Below are positions 49,560-59,847 of a stretch of DNA of 64,000 nt, piece by piece. Origin of the DNA: Zanthoxylum bungeanum. Taxonomy: Eukaryota; Streptophyta; Magnoliopsida; Sapindales; Rutaceae. The notes beneath the pieces are model-generated. The model had not been told where the DNA came from. It ran no database searches and saw only the letters and a program-made list of their open reading frames with translations. The stretch spans positions 1 through 64,000 of the forward strand of contig SKCR01041670.1 in NCBI GenBank assembly GCA_019454045.1. Direction: 5' to 3'. A program made the translations under genes and the position numbers. How positions within the stretch are numbered: the first letter of the stretch is position 1; every line of letters begins with the position of its first letter.

Positions 49560-50540
49560 TCAAATAGAAGACATGGCCTTCATCTGGTCCAGACGACATT
49601 GTAAATTCCCCTGGTCCTTTGACCCGTAGTATGGGGATTATCCTGACCTTTATCTGGTTCAATCGACCGGGGACATCCCCCATTGGCTCATGTAAAGTCA
49701 AGTTGAAGACCTGACCTTCATCTGGTCAGACGATATTGTAAATTCCCATGGTCTTTTGACCCGTAGTATGTGGATTATCCCGACCTTCATCTGGTTCAGT
49801 CGACCGGGGAAATCCCTCATTGGCTCTTTTAGAGTCAAGTTGAAGACCTGACCTTCATCTGGTCAGACGATATTGTATATTCCTCTGGTCCTTTGACCCG
49901 TAGTATGAGGATTATCCTGACCTTCAACTAGTTCAGTCGACCGGGGACATCCCTCATTGGCTCATGTAGAGTCAAGTTGAAGACCTGACCTTCATCTGGT
50001 CAGACGATATTGTAAATTCCCCTGGTCTTTGACCAATAGTATGGAGATTGTCCTGACCTTCATCTGGATCAGTCGACCGGGGACATCCCCCATTGGCTCA
50101 TGTAGAGTCAAGTTGAAGACATGACCTTCATCTGGTCAGACGATATTGTAAATTCCCCTAGTCTTTTGACCAGTAGTATGGAGATTGTCCTGACCTTCAT
50201 CTGGATCAGTCAACCGGGGATATCCCCCATTGGCTCATGTAGAGTCAAGTTGAAGACCTGACCTTCATCTGGTCAGACGATATTGTAAATTCCCCTGGTC
50301 CTTTGACCCGTAGTATGGGGATTATCCTGACATTCATCTGGTTCAGTCGACCGGGGACATCCCCAATTGGCTCTTGTAGAGTCAAGTTGAAGACCTGGCC
50401 TTCATCTGGTCAGAATACATTGTAGATTCCTCTGGTCCTTTGACCCATAGTATGAGGATTTTTCTGAACTTTCATCTGGTTCAGTCGACCGAGGACATTC
50501 CCCACAGCTAAATGTCAAGCCAAGTTGAAGACTTGGACTA
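49560..50540. repeat. 137-bp tandem array in the inner element
   Basis: About seven units. The landmark AGTTGAAGAC occurs at 49701, 49838, 49975, 50111, 50248, 50385 and 50523, a spacing of 136-138 bp. Each unit includes CTTCATCTGGTCAGACGA, TTTGACCCGTAGTATGGGG and CAGTCGACCGGGGACATCC. It is the reverse-oriented relative of the outer array at 41275-42215. The last unit is cut by the solo LTR at 50546. Confidence 0.92.
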
Positions 50541-50545
50541 CTCTT

Positions 50546-52418
50546 TGTTGGAAACCGTTTCCTCTTGCGCGGCGGAAGTTGCGGATGTGGTGGCACCGGA
50601 TCTTTAAAATTTTCTCTGCCTTCTCCTTTGTTGAAGTCGAACTCCACCAAACTCTTGATGAATTTCCTTTGAGATTCTACCGTAGAATCAACCACTCAAT
50701 CTTCCGAGCTATATCTCGAAACCAACAAACCGAAGTGTGGGCTTCACTCACAAAGATCAACCTCTAAACTTTTTAGAGAAGTTTTTAATGTCACAAACTC
50801 TTTTGGCTTTAGAAAGATGAGATGAAGAAGATCAAGTATCTTGTTCACTTTTGTTTTTCTTTCTAATCTCAACTATTGAGAAATAAGATTTTTCTCTCTA
50901 CCTTACTCACAACTTTTGTGAAATGTTTTAGCTCTCTCTTGAATTTCTTTTTCCAAAATGCTAAGTATGAGAATTTTCTTAAATTCACCCAACATTTGAG
51001 TGGGAATGGTAGAGAATATGAACTAAAGTCATTCCATCAACATCCACTCAATTTTATCAATTGTAAATGGCCAACACACTTGAGTGGAGTGTCAACCAAA
51101 TCCATTAGATAATGGAACAAGTTAGGTAATTAGGTCAAAACTAATTAACAAAAACTTGGTGGATGATTTGGCAAACCATTAAGGCTTGTCTTGATAATGC
51201 ATTTACCATTATCAAATAATGATGTCATAATTATCTCATAATTATGCATTATCAATGATGATGTAATAATTATCTTATAATTATTATTTGATTATCTTAT
51301 AATCAAAATATTAGAAAATATAATATTAAACTAATTTAATATTATTTTCATTTGTGACAAAATTATTATTAATCATATTAATAATATTCAACTATAATGT
51401 GAGCATATTATTAGACAATCTAATTATATTAGGTTTGCTACTGTTAATCGAGCTAGCACGGGGACCAAATGTAACGAATTATTAACTCCGCGTTATTCCA
51501 CTAAAAACTCAAAGTTGAACTCTCGTTACCGTAGATGGAAATATAAGCCGAAAAAACTTCGGTGTCCATCGATATAGTCACTACATATGGATATAGCCCT
51601 TCACGAATATCTCATAAATAGAGCCGGGTCATAAGTCCGTTATACCCCTCTAAATATTTTGTCTCTTAAGCACCATTGATTCTATAATGAATAATTAATT
51701 CATAACAATTATGAATATAGTACTTTCTATTCGTAATAGAAAAGTTGAGCGCTCAAAATTATTCAAGTCCCGAATCAACTCTTAAAAGAGATATTCTTCT
51801 ACTTCTCGAAAGAATGAGTGAATTCCATATCTATGTAAAACGTTCCCAACTACATACCAAATCATATCCCCAAAATACGTAGTTTTTGGCCGGGACTGCT
51901 ACACCAACCTCACCATAGTAAATCAAAGGACACAGCCTAACATGCAGGAGTTCGTAGTACACTCAGGATTAAGATTAATCAATATATGACCATCTAGTAG
52001 ATAAAATGAATTTCTTGGGTTAACGGATATTAAAAGAAATTCAAAGTTATCTGAGTCCAGTCCTATATGATCATATCATACAAGGTGCCTCCATTCTCAT
52101 GTCACCACATGAACGAACCCGGATCAAGGTCGTCATACAATTATAGAATGGACCGCAACTATAGATAAACCACAAACAAAGTACCCACTCTGTTTGCTCT
52201 CTATGGACAATTTAGATTACTAACTTCAGACTTAAATCCTCTTGTGTATCAAACATACACTAAGTCTAAAGGTACAAAAGTAATCAAGGTAAACAAGACA
52301 ATTAGACAATATGCAATTTAAATCAAACAACTTTGATAAATGAATAATGTGTTTATAATTATTACAATAATCAATTCCGTTTTACAACACATGAAGCTCT
52401 AGGACATAAATCCCAACA
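50546..52418 (-). mobile_element. Solo LTR of a copia-type element
   Basis: This 1,873-bp LTR reads TGTTGGGATTTATGTCC at its minus-strand start (52418) and ends GGTTTCCAACA at 50546. It is flanked by a perfect 5-bp target duplication CTCTT at 50541-50545 and 52419-52423. There is no inner region or partner LTR, so the element was lost by LTR-LTR recombination. It is the youngest layer of the nest, within the inner gypsy-type element. Confidence 0.93.
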
Positions 52419-52567
52419 CTCTTAGTCCAAAAGACATTGAATTCTTTCTATCGTATGTAACATGAACTATGCACTCTCAACATGTACTTTTACATCTTGT
52501 TTCGTTCGACACGTATAAAATACTCTCTAAATCAAGAACTTCTTGACTTAGAGAGTAGTGGACAAAC

Positions 52568-53184
52568 TGTACGGGCCAAATTTGGACCCAAGGGTAAAAT
52601 CGTCTTTCACCTTAAACCCAACAATATACAAGACCCGAAAGTAAAGACCAGGCCCAAAGAATTCTGTATTATTGGATTACAATTGAGCCATAAGCTTAAG
52701 GACAAAACCTCTTAATTATATCAACCATTTTTCCCCACTTTGCCTAACACAAGGCATATTCTCACATGCTCAAACTTTTATCAAATGTCTGGGCACGTTG
52801 TGGGACTTATGCCAGCTGCCAAAGACGATCCTTTTCATCTATAAATAGCAACGCAATTCAAGAAACAAGGGAGGAAATGGGACTTCTTTCTTACAAGTCT
52901 CTGCTCTCTGACACTAACTCTCTCAGAGTACTCCATCCCCTTATACACTTATCACCGCCCTCACGGCTACCAAAAGAGTCTAAGGTAACAACAAACCTTG
53001 CTTTCAAATTTTACATATTTACTGCTCATTTCATACTATTGACTTGAGCGTCGGAGTGCCCCCGGCACCTACCACACCGGTGGGCAGTCTGATCCCGCTC
53101 ATTCTACCTTTGTCTTACAGGATCGCTAATGCCCCCACCCTACAAATTCTGATTGTGGACCTCGGCCGAATTCCAGCGTCCACA
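52568..53184 (+). repeat. 3' LTR of the inner element
   Basis: A 617-bp LTR, partner of 44709-45325. The preceding GAGAGTAGTGGACAAAC is the likely degenerate polypurine tract. Confidence 0.92.
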
Positions 53185-53189
53185 TAATA

Positions 53190-53627
53190 GATCCCAAAAA
53201 TGGAGTATCTGAGATAATGACGTCTAAGTTTTTTCTCACTGGTAGTTTGACACCTGGTAGGATGGAGAGAATTGCATCTTTGAACTCCTGCATTTCCTTG
53301 CGCATGGTGGAAGCAACTTGCCGTGTTTGGTCGGTTGGGGAGATATTGATTTCTTTCTTGACTTGGTTGACAGTTGTCTGATGGCGGATAGTCGCTTGCC
53401 ACATTTTTAAATGACCCCAAGAAATTGGTTGGGATTGTAGGATTGTTGGGATAGTATTGAGTATCATGTTGTTGGGAAGTTGAAGAGATTTGCTCCAATT
53501 GCTTCTGGAGAGTTGTGTTGGATCTTCGCATGACTAGGTTCTCTTCTTCTAAGACACGTAATTGTTCTTAAAGTATGGCCAACTGCGTGGCCACAGGATC
53601 TGGTGTCCGCTCATTGCCAGAAGCCAT
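53190..53627 (-). pseudogene. N-terminal half of the outer element's Gag
   Basis: The likely start is the ATG at 53627 (MASGNERTPDP). A coiled-coil-like stretch follows (LRVLEEENLVMRRSNTTLQK), then PGVKLPVRKNLDVIISDTPF up to the TAATA target duplication, where the frame continues at 44703. A stop after LAIL and at least one frameshift are present, so it was damaged independently of the insertion. Confidence 0.75.
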
Positions 53628-53707
53628 GAGTAGTTGTGTTGAATGGATCGTAGACTGAGAGATCTTCGTTGCTATAAATCGCTAAGGCCCCACGGTGGGC
53701 GCTAAAT

Positions 53708-54296
53708 TGTGGATGCTGGTTTTCGCTCGAGGTCCACAATTGAGAATTTGTAGTATGTGAGCACTATCGATCCTGCAAAACAAAAGTAGAATGAGCGGGG
53801 AGTACTGCCCACCGGTGTGGTGGGTGCCGTAGGTACTCCGACGCTCAAGTCAGTAGTGAAGATGAACTGTAAATAATGGAAGAGCAAGGCTTGATGTTAC
53901 CTTGACTTCTGTTGACTGTCGTGAGGGCGGTGGGCGGTGTTTAGATAGTAAGAAACTTAGAGAGCTTAAGTATGAGAGCTAAGACCTCTCCCCCTCATTA
54001 TGAATTGTGGCTCCTTTTATAGGCTATCGAAATATGGGTTTGATTAATACAGTAAATGTTTAATCATTTGGTGCCCAAAACGGCTAAACACGTAAATCAT
54101 GAATAAATGCATTTTTCGGTTGGGTAGGTGGTAAGTCAATGGATTGTTTGGTAGACCTCTCTTTGTGCGTGGGCCTGAGAAGGTAATTGGGTCATTGGCC
54201 TAAATCTGAGTATTGTTTGAAGGATTTAGACTATTACTGATGTAAATCATGAAGCAAAAAGTCAAAAATACAATTGACTCAAATTTAACCTGTACA
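53708..54296 (-). repeat. 5' LTR of the outer element
   Basis: A 589-bp LTR. On the plus strand it starts TGTGGATGCTGG and ends CTGTACA. It is the intact reference showing that 34660-34720 and 40445-40977 are halves of one LTR. The right target duplication GTACG follows at 54297. Confidence 0.92.
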
Positions 54297-54301
54297 GTAC
54301 G

Positions 54302-54804
54302 TAGAACTCGTTTTTTTGTTACCACAATTCTACATAAATAAATCATGCAAAACATATAACTAAATGTAGAATATATGATGATTTCTATCAATATTTTAAA
54401 ATATAATGTCATTCTTTATCAAATTTTGGCCTAATATAATAATAAAAAAAAAACCCCATTTACTTGTACTGAAAAATCTAACGGTCCCTTGACATTTCCA
54501 AATGATTTATTACGCACCTAAAGTTGCTTATTCGAGTAATAAGTAATCATTGGCTGAACAATCTGACACTGAGAAATAAAAAGTAAAACATGCGCGCTGC
54601 CCACGTTATTAAATTTGGACAATTTTTGACCTCACGTGTTCACGAAGATCCGAGGCCCGAGGCATATATTTTAACTCTCGTCTTTGGTGAGGTAATTAAC
54701 ATTTTTGTAAAAATTATTATTTTTCTGAATTGCTTTCTTTTTTTTTTTCAATTTTTTTGGGGGTAAAGATTAGTAGATGATTCTTGAGGTTTACTTAAGT
54801 GTCC
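54302..54804. other. Intergenic, nothing recognised
   Basis: AT-rich DNA with a single CACGTG near 54634. No gene, RNA or repeat is recognisable. Confidence 0.5.
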
Positions 54805-54812
54805 ATTTGTTT

Positions 54813-55708
54813 CAGTGGCGTATCCAGAAATTTCAATTAGTGGGGCAAATTTTTTTTCTTACCGAAATAATATATAATGAATTCATACATATTTTTTGAA
54901 ATTACAAGATGATCTCTATACTTTTGAAAATTATGAAATAGCCCTTAATTTCTAAACTTATATATTAACCCAAAATTTTTAGAATTATATTTTTATCCAT
55001 AATTTATAAAAATACAAATTTACCCTAAGAATTTAAGTAAGAAATTATTTTTAAAATTATGTATTTTAAGTTTATGTAGTATATTATATACTAAATTTCC
55101 GCTAATTTATTATAGATTTAATCACTTTTTTAATTAAATTATTAAAAGCCTAGTGTTAAAACGCAACATTTGTACTTTGAACAGCTATAAATAAAAAATA
55201 TATACAAAATAATTATAATTATATTAATATGTGAATATTTTTTACATAAAAACTATACAAGACGTGTTTTAGTAAAAGAATTACTACAAATATATTAATA
55301 AATTAGAAGATCAATAAACAAACCTAAGTATAAACATAATTATTTTTATTTAAATGTAATGAAATCTCTATTCTTTTGCAAATGGAAAAACACATAAATG
55401 AGTGGATTTAAAATGAAAAATAGTCAATTATCTATACACATATAAATTAAATATAACTATTTTAAATATGTTTAAGAAATAAGATTGATACAAAGGTGTA
55501 TTGGAAATTTTTTAAATTAATTTGGGCTTGGGCCTACATATTATATTAAAAAATACAGCTCAAAAAATTAAAAAATAATGTATTTATGTGTGTTGTTTAA
55601 TTATTTATATTTTCTAATATAATATATATATATATAATTAAAAAAAAAAAACTAGTGGGACCAGTGGGGGCAACTGCCCCCACTGGTCCTTAGGTGGCTC
55701 CGCCACTG
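54813..55708. mobile_element. hAT-type non-autonomous element
   Basis: The ends CAGTGGCGTATCCAG and GGTGGCTCCGCCACTG are inverted termini of the CAGTGGCGGAGCCA class. The perfect 8-bp target duplication ATTTGTTT is at 54805-54812 and 55709-55716. The 896-bp body is AT-rich and non-coding, with an inner palindromic GGGGGCAACTGCCCCC near 55664. Confidence 0.92.
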
Positions 55709-55716
55709 ATTTGTTT

Positions 55717-56937
55717 CATGGGTACATCTATGGTATCCAAGAATATCCAATATCACTGGATTCAAACATATAATTTTGACCAATTAATATGTAATTTAAA
55801 TCATTAAATATATAAATTTTATCAATAAACATGAAATTAGTTCCATATGTATTGATAAAATTTACATATTTAATTAATTAAGTTGTATATTCAATACTCA
55901 AAATAGCATATTTGTACCTAAAAATATTTGATACCGACATTGTTTCATAATTACCTCTCAATTCTAGAGTTTTAAGGAAGGGCGGAGGTAAGCTTTTCTT
56001 TTTAGGGGTGACTCCATGTAATTTTGGTGTTAAATAATTTATTATTATTTTTTAAAATATACAATGAATTATGAAATCTATATTAAATTTGAACATGCAC
56101 AGTATAGTCCTGTTTTCCCCAATGGTTATAAACTTTGTTCTCTTTCTTAATAATATTTGTCAATCATAGGCAAAAAATAGTATAAAGATAAAGAAATAAC
56201 AAACATATATAAATAAATACCCTCCGTTAGTTTAATGCAGTGTCATTCACGTCACAAGATGTGCATGTAATAAACTAGAAAGTCTTAAAACTCTTCAAAT
56301 ATTATTTTATTATTTAAATGACGAGTCACATCATCAAAATTTATTTGAAAAGAGATATCAAATGAGATTTTTTAAATTAGATTTATATACTCACTCTTCA
56401 ATATTGAAAAATAATTTATCTCTCTTCAAATAATATTATATAATATTTTATCTCTAGTATTTATTTTTGATGATGGTGGTTAAAGTTATTAATAATATTT
56501 ATTTATTAAAATAATATATAGTAAGCAAAAGTCATAATTTTCAACAACTCTTTTTTTAACTTATAAATAATAATAAACTCATATACATTTCACTGCAAAA
56601 CTTATTAACATTTATTATTTCAATTTTACTCATTTTTAGTGGATTATATCAAAATGGATCAAATTGATAATCGAAATTTTTCTACCCAAAATCTTAATTC
56701 ATCTCAATTTGTTGAATAAAATTGCTAGCCATTAAGGAAATCAATAGAAAATAAAATAAAATTTAATTAGTTTTGAACAAGTGAACGTTGAATAATTTGT
56801 GTAATAAATAATATATTTTATAAAATTTGAAAATACTTCAAAAGATAAATTGGAGGTTAATTAAATTTGTTAGAGGTGAAAAATTATAGGGTTGTTAAGG
56901 AGGAAATTTTGTGATTAAAATAAGGGAAAATATTATT
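55717..56937. other. Intergenic AT-rich DNA, nothing recognised
   Basis: No coding frame, RNA gene or bounded repeat is visible. Several AT-rich self-complementary stretches (around 56290-56480) may be decayed MITEs without clear ends. Confidence 0.45.
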
Positions 56938-57200
56938 TTTTTCACCCAGTAAATGAAGTAAGTATTGTTTTCCACGAAAATTTTGAAATTACTCCATTTT
57001 CCACCTGAAATTTCTAATGTGTTCACTTTTCCACTTTAATGAGGTGGAAAATAGATATTTTCCCCAAAATTAATGGATAATTTGTACACATTTTCACTTT
57101 ATGGAAAAAGTGAACAATTTTCAAACTGTAGTGGAAAAGAGAACGAATTCAAAGTTTTCATGGTAAACAGTACTTAAGCTATTTTTCAGGTGAAAAATTG
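56938..57200. repeat. Foldback MITE
   Basis: About 56938-57050 (TTTTTCACCCAGTAAATGAA...) is the approximate reverse complement of about 57090-57200 (...AGCTATTTTTCAGGTGAAAAA), separated by a short spacer. The arms share GTGGAAAA and TTTCCAC words. The target duplication is not clear. Confidence 0.6.
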
Positions 57201-57406
57201 ATAATTTCTATTAAAATAATATAAACATATTTTTATTTGAAGAGTTTTTTGGAATTAAGTTTATTTTTCCACTCTTCAATTTGCCACATAAATAAGAAAA
57301 TAAGTATTTAAAGAATAAATTTAGTAGTTTTTGGAGTTGCTCTTAATATGTCATAATCTCTCTTCAAATTAATTCATTGTTTGATTTTCCTTCGAATATG
57401 GATAGT

Positions 57407-57712
57407 AGAAAAGTCCGAATTCAATCCGATCGAAGATCAAATTTTAAAGGCATGGGTCCGGGTCAAGTTTCGGCAAAAAAACTGAGGCCAATATGAGCCC
57501 GATTTTTATTAATAATAATATATTTTTTAATTATATAAATTAAATTTTGATTTTAAATACATACATTTATAACTAAATTTTGAAGGTCTAATAAAAATAT
57601 GGAAATTCTTAATTTTTTTTAAGTAATGAAAAATTTGAAAAATTACTTTTTCAAAAATAAAAAATTATTTTTTAAAAAAAAATGCATGGGTCTGGTCCGT
57701 TCTGTTGACTCC
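57407..57712. mobile_element. Second copy of the intron-9 MITE family
   Basis: It shares AAATACATACATTTATAACT, GGGTCCGGGTC/GGGTCTGGTCC end words and the AT-rich centre with 18420-18677. The termini are eroded. Confidence 0.6.
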
Positions 57713-57797
57713 CACCTCCAAAAACATGGTCGAATAATTTTCAAATAATTTTATTTAACTTGTATTCGAATCTTATAAGATACAATGAATAAAAAAT

Positions 57798-58724
57798 AGG
57801 GTTATTTACGTTTTACTATTAAAGTTATAATAAAATAACAATTGGGTAGTATGAATATTAACATATTACACTTTACTACTAAACTTATATAAAATTTAAC
57901 ATTTTACTACTTTTCCATCTAAACCGTTAGTTGACCGTCAGTTGACCTTTAAAAAAAAATGTTTTATCTAGAGGTGTTTATGGGTCGGGTCGAGTTTTTT
58001 TGAAATTTTTGAGACCCGAGTATAATTATAATTTTTACTTTTATTTTATTTTGAGGATAAAATTAGGGGTGTACATAGGGTCGGTTCAACTTGGAACCCG
58101 ACCCGACCCGATCCGATCCGCGCAGGTTTCACAAAAAAATAATGAGTTTTCGAGTTAACCCGACCCGACTCGGAATTTTCATGTTGGGTCACGGGTTTGA
58201 CATTAAAATCCGACCATACCCGAAATTATAATATTTTTATTATATTTCTAAAAATTTATTATTTTTCTAAAAAAATTTATTATTTTTTAAAGTTTTCACT
58301 ATTATTTCATTTATTTATTACTTTTGTTGTCTTGAAACATTATATACATGATAATTTTCGGAACATAAAATAACTAATATTTATATTTTAAAATAAATAA
58401 TTCATTAAAAAGATTTATTTTTTTGGACGACCTGACCAGACCCGATCGGGTTTCACCTCTCAAATTTTGGGTTCAGGTTTCGGACCCGCATGATCCGATC
58501 CGATCGGGTCTCAAAAATTTCAAAAAACCACAACCCGACTCATGAACACCCCTAGATAAAACAATTTTTTTAAAGGTCAACTGACGGTCAATTAATGGTT
58601 TAGATGAAAAAGTAGTAAAATAATAATTTTTATATAAGTTTTGTAGTAAAATATAATATATTAATATTCATAGTATCCAATTGTTATTTTATCATAACTT
58701 TAATAGTAAAATATAAATAACCCT
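57798..58724. mobile_element. Long-TIR MITE of 927 bp
   Basis: It starts AGGGTTATTTACGTTTTAC and ends GTAAAATATAAATAACCCT, with arms over 200 bp long in inverse order (including GTTGACCGTCAGTTGACC and GGTCAACTGACGGTCAA). AAAAAAT flanks it at 57791-57797 and 58725-58731, a possible 7-bp target duplication in A-rich DNA. The centre has GGGTCGGGTCGAG/GACCCGA words and TAGGGGTG/CACCCCTA hAT-like ends at 57969-58554, so a hAT MITE may lie in the middle. Confidence 0.75.
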
Positions 58725-58731
58725 AAAAAAT

Positions 58732-59847
58732 AAATGTAAGTTTTATCTAATCTGTTATGTTTTGGGGGGAAAAAAATTCATTGTTTGACTTGGTGATCGA
58801 TAATTCTTATCAATATATAAAATTTGCACATCAATAATAATTTTAGTACATCCCATAATTTTAGTAATATTATATTGGTGGGTTTTGATTTTGGGGATAA
58901 GAGATAAATAATTTAGGGCTGATAAGTTTCCATTCATGTGGTGGTAGTAAGTGACAATTAAAAATGTCATTTTTATAAAAAAAAAAAATTATTTATTTTT
59001 AAATAAGACAATGACTCGTGATTTTTTAATGCAACCACATGAAAAAAATATCGAAGTTAACTGTTCGTGGAATATTAGTGTTAAACTAATAGCCCTTGAT
59101 TAGAACTAAAATATTTTGTTGTGATTAAAATATAATATGCTTTTGGACCAAGCAATCGTGTTTGCAATTAAAATAATTAATCGTATACATAATAATATGG
59201 AGATGCTTGATTACATTTTAATAATACATACCTAGTAGAATAAGATATTTAAATCACAATATTATTACTTTATTATTGACCCATTTTACAAGTGGGTTTA
59301 AATACCTGTGACGATTATTCTAATTGACAGAGAATGAAGATATCAACTTAAATTACTAGAGTATTCAACGCATTTTACAAAGAAAAACATGTTCGTAAAT
59401 ATTAATATATCTCATATTTTATAAAATATATAAAAGTTTGAGAAATAATTTTCTTTTGAGGTTGTCTATATAGGCGTCATATGCTTTGAAGTTATCAATG
59501 TAAATAAATAAATTATTATTGTTTCAAATGATTTATTAATATTTACTTTTTCATATTTTTTATTATTGTTTTACTTTTCACATTCTTCATCTAATTCCAG
59601 ATTTCTCTAGTATTTTTTACCTTATTTAAAAATGAAAAATCACAAATCAAGAAGTTGAAGCGATAAATCCAAAACAGTAGAGTAAAGTGAATTCTCTCTA
59701 AATATTTCTATTCGATTTAATAATTTAATTCTGATATGAATATATAGATTGGTGAGACATCTGTCCTATCCATTAGATAATGGACACCTTTTAGTCCCCT
59801 TCAAAATTTTTTCATAATTTCTTTCAGAAAATGCCTTTATAAGAATT
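58732..59847. other. Intergenic AT-rich DNA, nothing recognised
   Basis: No gene, RNA gene or clearly bounded repeat is visible on either strand. Confidence 0.45.

Larger units (their letters stand above)
44709..53184 (+). mobile_element. Inner gypsy-type, non-autonomous LTR element
   Basis: Two 617-bp LTRs, 44709-45325 and 52568-53184, start TG(C/T)ACGGGCCAAATTTGG and end GTCCACA. They differ by roughly 20 substitutions by eye. The target duplication TAATA is at 44704-44708 and 53185-53189. It lies opposite to the outer element and inside its gag. No gag or pol frame is recognisable inside; instead there are repeat arrays, so it is LARD-like. Without the nested solo LTR it measures about 6.6 kb. 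Its LTR is related to the outer element's LTR. Confidence 0.93.
34660..54296 (-). mobile_element. Outer gypsy-type, gag-only LTR element carrying the nested insertions
   Basis: The 5' LTR is 53708-54296 (589 bp) with the primer-site-like ATTTAGCGCCCACCGTGGGG next to it on the minus strand. The 3' LTR is 34660-34720 plus 40445-40977 (594 bp in total), split by an insertion. The 5-bp target duplication GTACG is at 34655-34659 and 54297-54301. Removing the insertions leaves about 5.4 kb. The inside holds a decayed gag (53627-53190, continuing at 44703) and then tandem-repeat arrays at 41275-43800. No protease, RT, integrase or RNase H of its own is visible, so it resembles gag-bearing non-autonomous (TR-GAG/LARD-like) elements that depend on proteins supplied in trans. 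Confidence 0.88.
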
